Shown piece after piece: positions 24,527 through 32,281 of a DNA stretch of 34,276 nt (the stretch's first letter is position 1; each line of letters opens with the position of its first letter). Position numbers and translations under genes: made by a program. Below the pieces are notes generated by a model, which saw only the letters and a program-made list of their open reading frames with translations, made no database searches and was not told the DNA's origin. The stretch lies in NCBI GenBank assembly GCA_023392125.1, contig JAEVZS010000025.1, positions 1 through 34,276 of the forward strand, given 5' to 3'. This DNA comes from Bacteroidota bacterium (GTDB taxonomy: Bacteria; Bacteroidota; Bacteroidia; Cytophagales; Cytophagaceae).

Positions 24527-25762
24527 ATGAAACAGCTAATTCTCTGCTTTATAGTTATTCTGTTGGTTCAAGCCAGGTATTCTCATGGACAGACCTGGGA
24601 GCCACTTGACGATCAATTACAGGCAACTGTATATTCCGCAACCGCCCTAAATGGCGAAATATACATCGGGACTTCCAACGCTGTTATGCAATACAACGGA
24701 AATCGCTTTGATGTAATTGGCAGATTCAACTCGAAAGTATTGCATCTGGGGACTTTCAATAATGAATTGTATGCAGCAGGAGCATTCACCCAGATTGATG
24801 GCAATACGATCAACGGCATAGCCCGCTGGGACGGTGTGAGCTGGCACCCACTCGGAACAGGCGTATCTCCGCAAGCCAGTTTCTTTATCGAATACAATGA
24901 CGAATTGTATGTTACAGGCTCTATTACTATAGCAGGTGATATTTCCGTATCCAATATTGCCCGATGGAACGGAAGCGAATGGAGCAATGTTGGTAGTGGT
25001 CTCAACGGGGTGGGCAATAAAATGGAAGTCCATAATTCAGAACTATTTGTATTAGGAACGTTTAGCCAGGCAGGAGGTCAGGATGCAAACAATATCGCCC
25101 GATGGGACGGAGCCGCATGGAGACCTGTTTCTACAGGATTGACCTATTATAGTAGCCCTTTTTACACGAATATCAAAAGCTTTAACAATAAACTATTCGT
25201 TTCCGAGGGCTTCTCTATCAACAATGATTTCTTCGACATGGCCATATGGGATAACAACAACTGGACATTTAAGTATTCCCATATCCCCATTATGATTGTA
25301 AAAAGCGATACCATGTATGCCATGTCAACGGCAAGCGCTGGTGAGGTATATAAATCCTCTGATGGTGACAATTGGAAATTAATAAACCATGTCACCCATA
25401 TCGATACACTTTTTCCTAATGGCCTATTCTTTATCGACAATAAACTTTACGCATATGGTTCAGTGTACACAGATTTTGACAATTTACGTCAAAATCATGG
25501 AATGGTACGCTACAAACTTGACCCAATAACTGGCATAATCAATCATAAAGGTCCAACGGATTTGACTATTCAGGCATACCCCAACCCGGTAACAGATATA
25601 CTACGATTCGAATCCCATATGAACCAGATCGAAGTATTCAATGCGCAGGGCATGTCCGTAGCACGCTATCAGCAGGTCTCAGAGATATCCATGGCAGAGC
25701 TGCCTGCCGGAGTATATCTGATCCGGTCCGGTAAAAAGCAGATCAGAGTGGTGAAGTTGTAA
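24527..25762 (+). CDS. T9SS-secreted protein with NIARWDG propeller-like repeats
   Basis: 411 aa. The signal peptide (about 1-21) ends at YSHGQ. The body is made of repeats of about 45 residues, each with an LYV/LFV.G.F...G strand and a signature NGIARWDGVSWHPLGTGV, SNIARWNGSEWSNVGSGL or NNIARWDGAAWRPVSTGL (three clear copies, then weaker ones). I recognise this pattern from Bacteroidota secreted proteins and suspect a beta-propeller. The C-terminal 75 residues or so are a T9SS type A tail (YPNPVTDILRFES, then MAELPAGVYLIRSG), ending VVKL. It is probably surface exposed or released; function unknown. A near-consensus -7 box TAACTTTA (24478-24485) lies about 40 nt upstream. The gene is convergent with the SDR gene, with a shared palindromic terminator between them. 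Confidence 0.85.
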   Translation: MKQLILCFIVILLVQARYSHGQTWEPLDDQLQATVYSATALNGEIYIGTSNAVMQYNGNRFDVIGRFNSKVLHLGTFNNELYAAGAFTQIDGNTINGIARWDGVSWHPLGTGVSPQASFFIEYNDELYVTGSITIAGDISVSNIARWNGSEWSNVGSGLNGVGNKMEVHNSELFVLGTFSQAGGQDANNIARWDGAAWRPVSTGLTYYSSPFYTNIKSFNNKLFVSEGFSINNDFFDMAIWDNNNWTFKYSHIPIMIVKSDTMYAMSTASAGEVYKSSDGDNWKLINHVTHIDTLFPNGLFFIDNKLYAYGSVYTDFDNLRQNHGMVRYKLDPITGIINHKGPTDLTIQAYPNPVTDILRFESHMNQIEVFNAQGMSVARYQQVSEISMAELPAGVYLIRSGKKQIRVVKL

Positions 25763-25796
25763 GTTACTTCCCTCTCTCTTCCTAGTAATTCTATTA

Positions 25797-25844
25797 AACC
25801 TCCAAGGTTCTTATTCATCATCTGCAAACCCTGGAGGTTTTATT
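25797..25844. terminator. Bidirectional palindromic terminator between convergent genes
   Basis: Arms AACCTCCAAGGTT (25797-25809) and AACCCTGGAGGTT (25827-25839) pair over 12 of 13 positions, followed by TTATT on plus and by TTTAATAG on minus. It serves the T9SS gene (+) and the SDR gene (-). The core resembles the palindromes at 29537 and 29601. Confidence 0.8.
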
Positions 25845-25862
25845 CTGCTCCTTCCAGTATCC

Positions 25863-26603
25863 TCAATCAAATCCGCCCGAAACACATATCTTCTGCCCTG
25901 TAATCCAGGCAGTATCGTCTGAAGCCAGAAAAACTGCGAGCCTCGCCACATCTTCCGGTTGTCCTACCCTGCCCATCGGCGTATTGGCCAGGATAAACTG
26001 TTCGGCATCTGTCCCGATGACCTGATTACCTTCTGTCTGCGTGGGACCGGGCAGTATGGAATTGATACGGATTTTCTTTGTTCCCAGCTCTTTGGACAAG
26101 GTGCGTGTCATAGAGTCTACCGCGCTTTTGCTGGCCGAATAGACTGCCGACATGGGTGTAGCCCTGACACTCGCCACCGAACTGATGGTAATAATACTTC
26201 CGCCCTTCTCACTGAAATACGTCAATGCCTCCTGAATGCACAGCAACACACTCAGCACATTCCGGTCAAACTGACGATGAAACTCTTCTTCTGTGACTAC
26301 CTCTATGGGTTCAAAGCGATATACTCCGGCATTATTGACCAGAATATCCGGAGCGCCAAAAGCTTTTTTCGCTTCTTCAAACAGCGTTTTCACACCGGCT
26401 GCCTTCGAAACATCGGCCTGAACAGCGACTGCCATGCCACCGTTTCTGATAATATCTTCCACCACCGCTTCTCCGCCTTTTTGATCGCTCAGGTAATTAA
26501 CCACCACAGCCGCTCCTTGCTGAGCCATCTCCCGGGCGATAGCAGCCCCGATACCTTTGGATGCCCCGGTCACTATAGCCACCTTATTGTTGAGTTTATT
26601 CAT
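25863..26603 (-). CDS. Short-chain dehydrogenase/reductase (classical SDR, FabG-like)
   Basis: 246 aa from the ATG at 26603; an in-frame TTG eight codons upstream (26627) is possible but less likely. Classical SDR motifs: TGASKGIG (12-19), NNAG (90-93), catalytic Ser142 (ITISSVAS), Tyr155 and Lys159 (YSASK), and the C-terminal TGQKICVSGGF typical of the FabG-like group. Arginine or lysine near the end of strand 2 is lacking (VVNYLSD), so cofactor preference is unclear. It is a cytoplasmic NAD(P)-dependent oxidoreductase of unknown substrate; a role in fatty acid synthesis is not indicated, because no fab genes are near. It lies 67 bp downstream of a Crp/Fnr regulator on the same strand, with a palindromic site between them, so it is a likely target of that regulator. 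Confidence 0.88.
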   Translation of the reverse strand: MNKLNNKVAIVTGASKGIGAAIAREMAQQGAAVVVNYLSDQKGGEAVVEDIIRNGGMAVAVQADVSKAAGVKTLFEEAKKAFGAPDILVNNAGVYRFEPIEVVTEEEFHRQFDRNVLSVLLCIQEALTYFSEKGGSIITISSVASVRATPMSAVYSASKSAVDSMTRTLSKELGTKKIRINSILPGPTQTEGNQVIGTDAEQFILANTPMGRVGQPEDVARLAVFLASDDTAWITGQKICVSGGFD

Positions 26604-26651
26604 TTCCTTTTTGTTTAGTTTCCGCAATGATCGGGGAATAAAAAGGAAAAA

Positions 26652-26671
26652 ATTTTGCCTTAAGGCAAAAT
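26652..26671 (-). promoter_or_regulatory. 20-bp palindrome: terminator of the Crp/Fnr gene or its operator before the SDR gene
   Basis: ATTTTGCCTT followed by AAGGCAAAAT is a perfect palindrome; on the minus strand it is followed by TTTTT, so it can act as an intrinsic terminator directly at the stop of the regulator gene. Its core TTGCC-TTAA-GGCAA (26655-26668) has the 5-4-5 geometry of FNR-type operators and lies about 52 bp before the SDR start. Both roles are possible. Confidence 0.65.
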
Positions 26672-27237
26672 CATTTTTTAGCTCTCAACCTGCTCAGCGT
26701 ATGTTGGGTTATACCCAGAAAAGAAGCGATCTGATGAAGTGGCACCCGCTGTACGACCGACATCTGACGCTGTACCAGCTTATTGTATCTGGTTTGCGCA
26801 TCATCCGTCAGCATTTCGCTTTTGATCCTGTATTTCTCAATCAGCGCTTTCTCCTTGATCTGACTGATGATGGCCGGAAAGTTCATTATTTCCTTTTCAA
26901 ACCGTTCATATGCCTTCCTGGTGATCGTCACCACCGTACAGTCCGTCAAGGCTTCTACATACTCTTCAGAAGGCGTTTGGGTACTGTAGCTTTCCAGCGC
27001 TACGGCAAAATGGCCTTCACTGGTAAAATACTGGATGAATTCATCCCCATTGGCATCAGTACGTACGACCTTGAATACTCCCTGCAACACAAACCCCAGT
27101 CTGGTACAGACCCGCTGCTGTTCGCAATAGCGCTCTCCCTTGTGTATATGCTCGATATATAACTGCTCCCGCATCATTTCCTGTTCGGTATCCGACAACG
27201 GCTGTATAGAGTGGAAAAAACTGATTAATCTGTCCAT
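26671..27237 (-). CDS. Crp/Fnr-family transcription regulator
   Basis: 188 aa from the ATG at 27237 (MDRLISFFHSIQPLSDTEQ). The frame extends further upstream, but the added residues are hydrophobic and not family-like. An N-terminal cyclic-nucleotide-binding-type beta roll (about 15-110: KGERYCEQQRVCTRLGFVLQ in part, GVFKVV, FTSEGHFAVALES) is followed by the dimer helix and a winged helix with recognition motif QIASFLGITQHTLSRLR near the end. It lacks the four-cysteine iron-sulfur pattern of true FNR; the ligand is unknown. The length is usual for Bacteroidota members. The SDR gene follows on the same strand. A near-consensus promoter (TATATTTTG, 27264-27256) lies about 20 bp upstream of the ATG. 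Confidence 0.88.
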   Translation of the reverse strand: MDRLISFFHSIQPLSDTEQEMMREQLYIEHIHKGERYCEQQRVCTRLGFVLQGVFKVVRTDANGDEFIQYFTSEGHFAVALESYSTQTPSEEYVEALTDCTVVTITRKAYERFEKEIMNFPAIISQIKEKALIEKYRIKSEMLTDDAQTRYNKLVQRQMSVVQRVPLHQIASFLGITQHTLSRLRAKK

Positions 27238-27818
27238 AATAGCATGTATCCGGAGCAAAATATAAAAAATTATGCTGGAAATAGCTTTACTGAAAGAACC
27301 CACCAGAGGTTTTTATCGTCGTCTGTAGCCCTTGGAGAGATTTTACATCTTCTTTCTTACCTCTTTAGCATATATTTTCCCGATACTATTCTGACTTACA
27401 AACTATTGCACATAGTATCAGTGTATTTTTTATATCTACTTATCCAAGACATTTTTTGGCGCAGTGAAAGCTTGTATCGATTTTCTTCCACTCCACAAGC
27501 AGGAACAGCTACAGGCATCCGCAACTTGCCTTTAAGTGAACTCAGGACATTGGGAGCGGTAATTGTATATTGAATTGCATCTACAATAATCATTCATTAA
27601 GAATCCAATTTCCTTTATTAACTATTTATACAATAATATAATTAAATATGATCAGGCCCGCATTCTTGCGTAGACAAGAGGTAGTCTTACCATGATCTTC
27701 CTCCTCAAGTTTTCTTTTAAATTAACTACAGCTTTTTTAATATTGGCGTCAAAAGATGTTAAACAGAAAGTCTTGCTTCACAGAGCTTCTATTATCAGCA
27801 AAACTCAAATTTTTATAA
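27238..27818. other. Gene-free region between the regulator and the unknown membrane protein gene
   Basis: About 580 bp, AT-rich, without a credible gene; short ORFs on both strands lack start context and family resemblance. The near-consensus promoter of the regulator is at 27256-27264. At 27455-27510 the minus strand contains a segment similar to one at 29383-29448 beyond the next gene (shared GCTTGTGGAG core). No clear promoter for the plus-strand gene at 27819 was found. Confidence 0.4.
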
Positions 27819-29318
27819 ATGCCAATTTTCCCCATCCGTAGTATTCAGAGAATAAAGTCCAGCTGGCCTTTGTTATTACTGATTGTTTTCCTGATTTCAG
27901 ATGCTATTTATTCTTACAACCAACACCTTCACGCAAATATAGATGGAGATCTTTCTAGTCTCGTTGCTCCAAGCAACGAGTATAAAAAAGTGCTTGAAGA
28001 TCCTTTCGGGTTTCAGGTCCTGAAAACAAAGGAAATGTACCCTGCCACCAACCGTCACTTTGCTCATTACTTTACATATGTTTATTTCAGAAAGGTTCCT
28101 CTGTGGTTACAGACATTCATGACTCCTGTGGAAAGCCTTTATTCATCTGCGGCATTAGCTAAATCTCTTATACAAACAGGTTTAATTATCATGCTTGCAG
28201 CATTTATAAGCTTACCGTTTGGCCTAAATTATAAAAACACGATTTATGCCGCTGTCCTGGTTACTCCTTTTTTCCAGGCTGCAGGATTTCATGAATATAT
28301 GGGGGTGATCGATCGGTCCGTTTCTTATACCTTCTTTTACGCCCTCCCCTCACTGCTGCTTTTAATTTTTTTCTTCCCTTACTACAAAGCAGCCGTCGCA
28401 GGTCGTTTTCAATTTCATCCCGTGGTAAAAGCGCTTTGGCCTTTATTCATTTTCATTCTTGCTTTCCACGGACCACTTTCACCACCGGTACTTTTGGTCG
28501 TATGTTCCTTAACCATTTTATGCTTATTCCTAAAAAACTGGTCAGCCCACACAGGAGTTTCTGTACCAGAACGTATAAAAAAATCCCTATTCTCGATAAA
28601 CCCGTTTTTACTGTTTTCGTTCAGCCTTGCCATTGTTGTATCTCTGTATTCCTTCTACATTGGCACATATAATCTGGAAAACACATGGAGTGAAAAAACA
28701 CTTTCAGAAAGGTATATGTTGCTTTTTTCGGGAATAAGATTGGGGCTCCTCACCTTTAGCAATGGAATCTTTCCTGTCATTCTTTTAGTCCTTATCAACT
28801 TCAGTCTGTTGAAAAATCATAAAGACAGTATAGTCATCAACAAAACATCTTATATTCTTGGCTTTATCCTGATATTTTCGCTGTTATACATGTTCATGCT
28901 TCCCATGGGAGGATACAGAAGTTACCGTCCTTATATTTTACGCAGGGACACTTTACAACCTGTACTTCTGGGGCTTTACATGGCCTGGGGCATAACTTCC
29001 CTTTATATTTTAAAAAACGCTGCACGTTTTCAGTGGCGGAAATATGGCTATCTGCTGATTTTTATACCAGTAATCTATACCATACTGGACCCATCCCGTC
29101 ACTTTAATGAATGTGAGAAAAATATTCTGAAACAGATCTCCGAATCTGATTCTGACTGTATAAGAATATCAGACAAATGTACAGTTATGCAATGGGAGGT
29201 TACCGGAAACTGCGAAGCCACACATTGTCAATCCATCATGCTGGAGCACTGGAGAATAACCCCATCAAGGACGAATTATTATTATGAAGAACCTTATGAG
29301 GCACAGGCAAACGAATGA
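27819..29318 (+). CDS. Polytopic membrane protein of unknown function (GT-C-like topology)
   Basis: 499 aa. About ten hydrophobic segments are visible, the first at about 14-28 (WPLLLLIVFLISDAIYS). It is followed by a large loop with an acidic HANIDGDLSS motif, then paired helices up to about 425, and a C-terminal tail of about 75 residues outside the membrane with five cysteines (NECEKN, DSDCIRI, DKCTVM, GNCEATHCQS). The early acidic loop followed by many helices resembles GT-C glycosyltransferases or oligosaccharide-processing membrane proteins, but no family motif is certain. No Shine-Dalgarno is visible before the ATG. It stands alone, is flanked by long gene-free DNA and looks AT-richer than its neighbours. 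A short minus-strand ORF overlaps its end and is not considered real. Confidence 0.7.
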   Translation: MPIFPIRSIQRIKSSWPLLLLIVFLISDAIYSYNQHLHANIDGDLSSLVAPSNEYKKVLEDPFGFQVLKTKEMYPATNRHFAHYFTYVYFRKVPLWLQTFMTPVESLYSSAALAKSLIQTGLIIMLAAFISLPFGLNYKNTIYAAVLVTPFFQAAGFHEYMGVIDRSVSYTFFYALPSLLLLIFFFPYYKAAVAGRFQFHPVVKALWPLFIFILAFHGPLSPPVLLVVCSLTILCLFLKNWSAHTGVSVPERIKKSLFSINPFLLFSFSLAIVVSLYSFYIGTYNLENTWSEKTLSERYMLLFSGIRLGLLTFSNGIFPVILLVLINFSLLKNHKDSIVINKTSYILGFILIFSLLYMFMLPMGGYRSYRPYILRRDTLQPVLLGLYMAWGITSLYILKNAARFQWRKYGYLLIFIPVIYTILDPSRHFNECEKNILKQISESDSDCIRISDKCTVMQWEVTGNCEATHCQSIMLEHWRITPSRTNYYYEEPYEAQANE

Positions 29319-29536
29319 ATCTGTTCTTGTTGTCGAATGACCAGACTTCCTCGTTGATGTTCAAAGAGTCTGAAGCAAAAAACGTATCAAGGCGATTTTG
29401 CCCTCCACAAGCCGGAAGACGTGTCAAAGCACATGCTTTTTTAGCCATTGTGGTCTATTGACCAACAATTAACCATTTGACTTCTCAAACAAAACATATT
29501 ACCAATACATCAGAGCTCGTTTAATGACATTAACCA

Positions 29537-29593
29537 AACCCACAAGGTTTTCTTATTTGACATTAATAAAAAACCTTGCGGGTTCCATTTTTT
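29537..29593 (+). terminator. Palindromic terminator-like element
   Basis: Arms AACCCACAAGGTTTT (29537-29551) and AAAACCTTGCGGGTT (29570-29584), one mismatch, followed by CCATTTTTT. It is a plausible terminator for the membrane-protein gene ending at 29318, although 220 nt away. It shares its CAAGGTT core with the elements at 25797 and 29601. Confidence 0.65.
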
Positions 29594-29600
29594 CCGACGG

Positions 29601-29654
29601 GAACAACTCTCCAAGGGTTGTTTGACAACGAATACAACCCTTGGAGGGTTGTTC
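29601..29654. repeat. Long palindromic element, 21-bp stem
   Basis: The left arm 29601-29621 pairs with 29634-29654 over 21 bp, with a single G-U pair, around a 12-nt loop. The inner 13 bp CTCCAAGGGTTGT/ACAACCCTTGGAG are perfect. Neither strand has a T-run directly after it, so it is more like a dispersed palindromic repeat than a terminator. Confidence 0.75.
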
Positions 29655-29659
29655 AGAAC

Positions 29660-29699
29660 AAAAAACGGTACCGCCGCGTGTCTTGGATGGCGATACCGT
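29660..29699 (-). terminator. Intrinsic terminator of the peroxiredoxin gene
   Basis: On the minus strand ACGGTATCGCC (29699-29689) pairs with GGCGGTACCGT (29675-29665), with one G-U pair, followed by six T. It lies about 78 nt after the peroxiredoxin stop. Confidence 0.8.
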
Positions 29700-29776
29700 A
29701 TATGTATGAAAAAACCGAGTATGAAACGGAACGTTCATACGAGACTAAAAAATACAAACAAATTCCTTTTCCGACG

Positions 29777-30412
29777 CTATCTGCCAGGTTGTGGCGTATA
29801 GCGCAGATACGGCTTGATCCGGGTTACTCCCTTAGGGAATCTGGCCGGAATTTCTTCATCTTTTACTGCCGGCACGATGATCACATCCTGTCCTTCCTGC
29901 CAGTTGGCCGGAGTAGCTACGCTGTATTTCGCAGTCAGTTGCAGGGAGTCGATCACTCTCAGAATTTCGTTAAAATCACGACCGGTAGAAGCCGGATACG
30001 TCAGCGTCAGCCTGACCTTTTTGTCAGGACCAATCACAAAGACTGAGCGTACCGTAGCATTTTCGCTGGCTGCCGGATGTATCATATCGTACAGGATGGC
30101 GATCTTACGCTCCGGATCAGCTATAAGCGGATAGCTGACCACGCAGTGCTGTGTTTCATTGATATCTTTTATCCAGCTCCGGTGATCATCAAGCGGGTCT
30201 ACACTGATAGCGAGGACTTTTACATCTCTTTTATCAAACTCGTCCCTGATTCTGGCAACTGTACCCAGTTCGGTAGTACATACCGGCGTAAAGTCTTTGG
30301 GATGAGAAAACAATATCCCCCAGCTGTCTCCCAGCCATTGATGAAAACTGATTCGTCCCTCGGTAGTCTCCGCTACAAAATCAGGAGCTACATCACCCAA
30401 TCGTATTGCCAT
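29777..30412 (-). CDS. 1-Cys peroxiredoxin (Prx6 family)
   Basis: 211 aa, the typical length of Prx6-type enzymes. The peroxidatic cysteine is Cys45 in HPKDFTPVCTTELG. Other family blocks are LAISVDPLDDHRSWIKD, YPLIADPERKIAILYDM, VRSVFVIGPDKKVRLTLTYP and the C-terminal dimerisation extension TPANWQEGQDVIIVP. It reduces hydrogen peroxide and organic hydroperoxides in the cytoplasm, with an external thiol as reductant. It lies 64 nt after the PstS-like gene; no exact -7 box is visible in that gap, so readthrough from the TonB operon is possible. Its own terminator follows at 29699-29660. Confidence 0.95.
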   Translation of the reverse strand: MAIRLGDVAPDFVAETTEGRISFHQWLGDSWGILFSHPKDFTPVCTTELGTVARIRDEFDKRDVKVLAISVDPLDDHRSWIKDINETQHCVVSYPLIADPERKIAILYDMIHPAASENATVRSVFVIGPDKKVRLTLTYPASTGRDFNEILRVIDSLQLTAKYSVATPANWQEGQDVIIVPAVKDEEIPARFPKGVTRIKPYLRYTPQPGR

Positions 30413-30476
30413 AGTTGTTTATAGTTTAGAGATTGCACATGTTCCTGTTTTTTTGATTTTACACGCCCGAAACAGC

Positions 30477-31460
30477 TCACTTGCCGGGAGCCGAGGCCGG
30501 ATAGTAATTGATCAGCTCCACCTCAGCTTCTGTCTTGAGATATGAAAGGCGTATATAGCCCATTTCGGGTACATACTGCTGCCCATCGGTAAGGACCCAT
30601 TTGAAAAACTCCGCAACCAGAGCATCTTTCGGCGGCCCGTTGGAAACAAAATAAAGTTCTCTGCCCGGAGGCGACGGATAACGCCTATTGGCAATCGCTT
30701 CTACCAGTTTAGCGTGTGAATGATAGAAGTTTTCGGAAGAATCCAGCTTAGCATCCGCATTGAGGTCTATCGGGATCACCGCCAGTCCCTGTACAGGTTG
30801 CTGCGTCCGGAGATCATATGCATAAGCGATATTGTTGTAGCCGATACCAAATCGGTCATTGCTCACCGCGTAAGCCAGTCCGGGATCACCAAATACACCG
30901 ATACCTCCCAGGTCATCACGACCCATGCCAAGATAATGGACCCAGGTTTCGGCCGCTCCGGAAGCATCGGACCGTTTGTAGCGGTTGATGCTTTCTGTGG
31001 CACCATTTCCCAACAGGTCTCCCCAGGTTTTTATTTCCTCGCTGACCCATATCTTGTAAAACTCCTCTGCCGATACTCCCCTTTCCCGAATGGTATTCAA
31101 ATAAGGATTGGCCGCGCTGACGGTAGGCAATACAGCGTCTCTCGCCACCGTAATACCCCAGGCTCCCTGATCGATCTCCTCCTGCGCCACATCTCTTGAG
31201 ACCATACCAAGATTCACATTGTCCCTCAAGGCATCAGCAATACCCTTGCCCGCACCTCCCGCACTGACATCAATTCTGACTCCGGGATGCAAGCGTTCAA
31301 ATTCCTGTCCCCACTTTACCACCAGAGGATAAAGGGCAAAGGCTCCCGAAACGGAGATTCTGCCACTCAGCTCCGGTTGCTTATGCTCGGAAACTGACCG
31401 GCATGCGGCCATAAGAATTGAAGTGGCTGCAAATGCTATAAAAATTATGCAATTTCTCAT
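30477..31460 (-). CDS. PstS-like phosphate-binding-family lipoprotein linked to TonB
   Basis: 327 aa. Lipoprotein signal MRNCIIFIAFAATSILMAAC with Cys20. The mature part is a type II periplasmic binding fold of the PstS/phosphate family: ISVSGAFALYPLVVKWGQEF near the N-terminus, VDVSAGGAGKG-like loop (IDVSAGGAGKGI), LGMVSRDV, then RSDASGAAETW (the phosphate-binding region of PstS) and later GIGYNNIAYAYD. It should bind phosphate or a similar oxyanion and is membrane anchored. No pstC, pstA or pstB is present; it starts 3 nt after tonB, so it is cotranslated with the TonB operon. This gene order recurs in Bacteroidota as far as I know. Whether it has a transport or sensing role is unknown. Confidence 0.9.
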   Translation of the reverse strand: MRNCIIFIAFAATSILMAACRSVSEHKQPELSGRISVSGAFALYPLVVKWGQEFERLHPGVRIDVSAGGAGKGIADALRDNVNLGMVSRDVAQEEIDQGAWGITVARDAVLPTVSAANPYLNTIRERGVSAEEFYKIWVSEEIKTWGDLLGNGATESINRYKRSDASGAAETWVHYLGMGRDDLGGIGVFGDPGLAYAVSNDRFGIGYNNIAYAYDLRTQQPVQGLAVIPIDLNADAKLDSSENFYHSHAKLVEAIANRRYPSPPGRELYFVSNGPPKDALVAEFFKWVLTDGQQYVPEMGYIRLSYLKTEAEVELINYYPASAPGK

Positions 31461-31463
31461 AAA

Positions 31464-32261
31464 TCAATTGTCCTCCAGAGTAAACACTACCGGTGATACC
31501 ATACGCAGCGGCACGGCCTTGCCTCCCTTGCGCGCGGGTTTCCATTTGGGCATCCTTTTAAATGCTTTGAGCACCTGCTCATCCAGTCCGTACCCCAACC
31601 CTTTTACAATCTTTACATCTGTAATAGTACCGTCAATATTGACGACAAAGCTGACACGGATGGTTCCCTGTATTCCTTCGGCCTCGGCCCGTTCGGTATA
31701 TTCCAGATAGTTGCTGAAAAATTTGAGCAGCTGAGAAGGCCCTCCCGGAAATTCGGGCATCTCCGGAGCCCAGGTTTCAATTTTCGGAGGCTCGGGCTTT
31801 GGTTCCGGTACAGGGTCCGGCGCTACCTGTACAATATCGGATCCCTCCTTTGTTTCTGCACCCGACTGCTTATCCGTAAGCTCTTCATCCGTAGGTGGTA
31901 CTTCTTCATGTTGCACTTCCGCGTCCGGTTTTACTTCCAGTTCCAGATTTTTTACCGTTGCTGTTTCGACCGGCTTCTCCGGCTGTTTAATTTCCTCTTC
32001 TTCCGGTGGTGGAGGTGGAACAAAAGGATCTTCAATGGCCAGCATATCTACTACAATCACTTTGTCTTCATACTGCTCAGGCTTCCCGCCCAGATAGCGG
32101 GTATACATCAATGGCGCCGACAACCCGGTAGTAAATACCAGCGCTGCCACAAGAAAGCCCGTCAATACACTGTTTTTATAGTATTTTCTCAGATGAAAAG
32201 CTCCATACTCCTTATTTCTGTCCTCAAATACGATATAATCAAAATCAGGTCTGTCTGTCAT
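31464..32261 (-). CDS. tonB: TonB energy transducer
   Basis: 265 aa from the ATG at 32261; a TTG five codons upstream (32276) is a less likely start. A cytoplasmic DFDYIVFEDRNKEYGAFHLR segment, typical of Bacteroidota TonB, precedes the single membrane helix (about 28-47). The periplasmic part is Pro/Glu rich (VPPPPPEEEE, PDPVPEPKPEPPK). The C-terminal TonB domain (about 165-265) shows PEFPGG, GTIRVSFVVNIDG, GYGLDEQVLKAFKRMP and WKPARKGGKAVPLRMVSPV. It transmits the proton-motive force from ExbB/ExbD to outer-membrane receptors such as SusC. It is the fourth gene of the exbB-exbD-exbD-tonB-pstS-like operon. Confidence 0.93.
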   Translation of the reverse strand: MTDRPDFDYIVFEDRNKEYGAFHLRKYYKNSVLTGFLVAALVFTTGLSAPLMYTRYLGGKPEQYEDKVIVVDMLAIEDPFVPPPPPEEEEIKQPEKPVETATVKNLELEVKPDAEVQHEEVPPTDEELTDKQSGAETKEGSDIVQVAPDPVPEPKPEPPKIETWAPEMPEFPGGPSQLLKFFSNYLEYTERAEAEGIQGTIRVSFVVNIDGTITDVKIVKGLGYGLDEQVLKAFKRMPKWKPARKGGKAVPLRMVSPVVFTLEDN

Positions 32262-32281
32262 AGCATTGCTTTTCAATTTGA

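Larger units (their letters stand above)
29319..29776. other. Gene-free region with three palindromic elements
   Basis: No credible gene; ORFs reading through here on either strand are short and run across the hairpins. It contains the palindromes at 29537-29593 and 29601-29654 and the peroxiredoxin terminator at 29660-29699, described separately, plus a minus-strand segment (29383-29448) similar to one at 27455-27510. Confidence 0.5.

Noticed and set aside
27244..27573. 109-codon plus-strand ORF upstream of the membrane-protein gene
   Set aside because: Composition and sequence are not protein-like, it starts within the regulator's promoter region and no family resemblance was seen.
29236..29448. 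70-codon minus-strand ORF starting MAKKACALTRLPACGG
   Set aside because: It overlaps the end of the plus-strand gene by about 80 bp and lacks a ribosome-binding site; it may be part of a dispersed repeat but cannot be supported as a gene.
29576..30046. 156-codon plus-strand ORF
   Set aside because: It runs through two hairpins and then antisense to the peroxiredoxin gene; the sequence is not protein-like.
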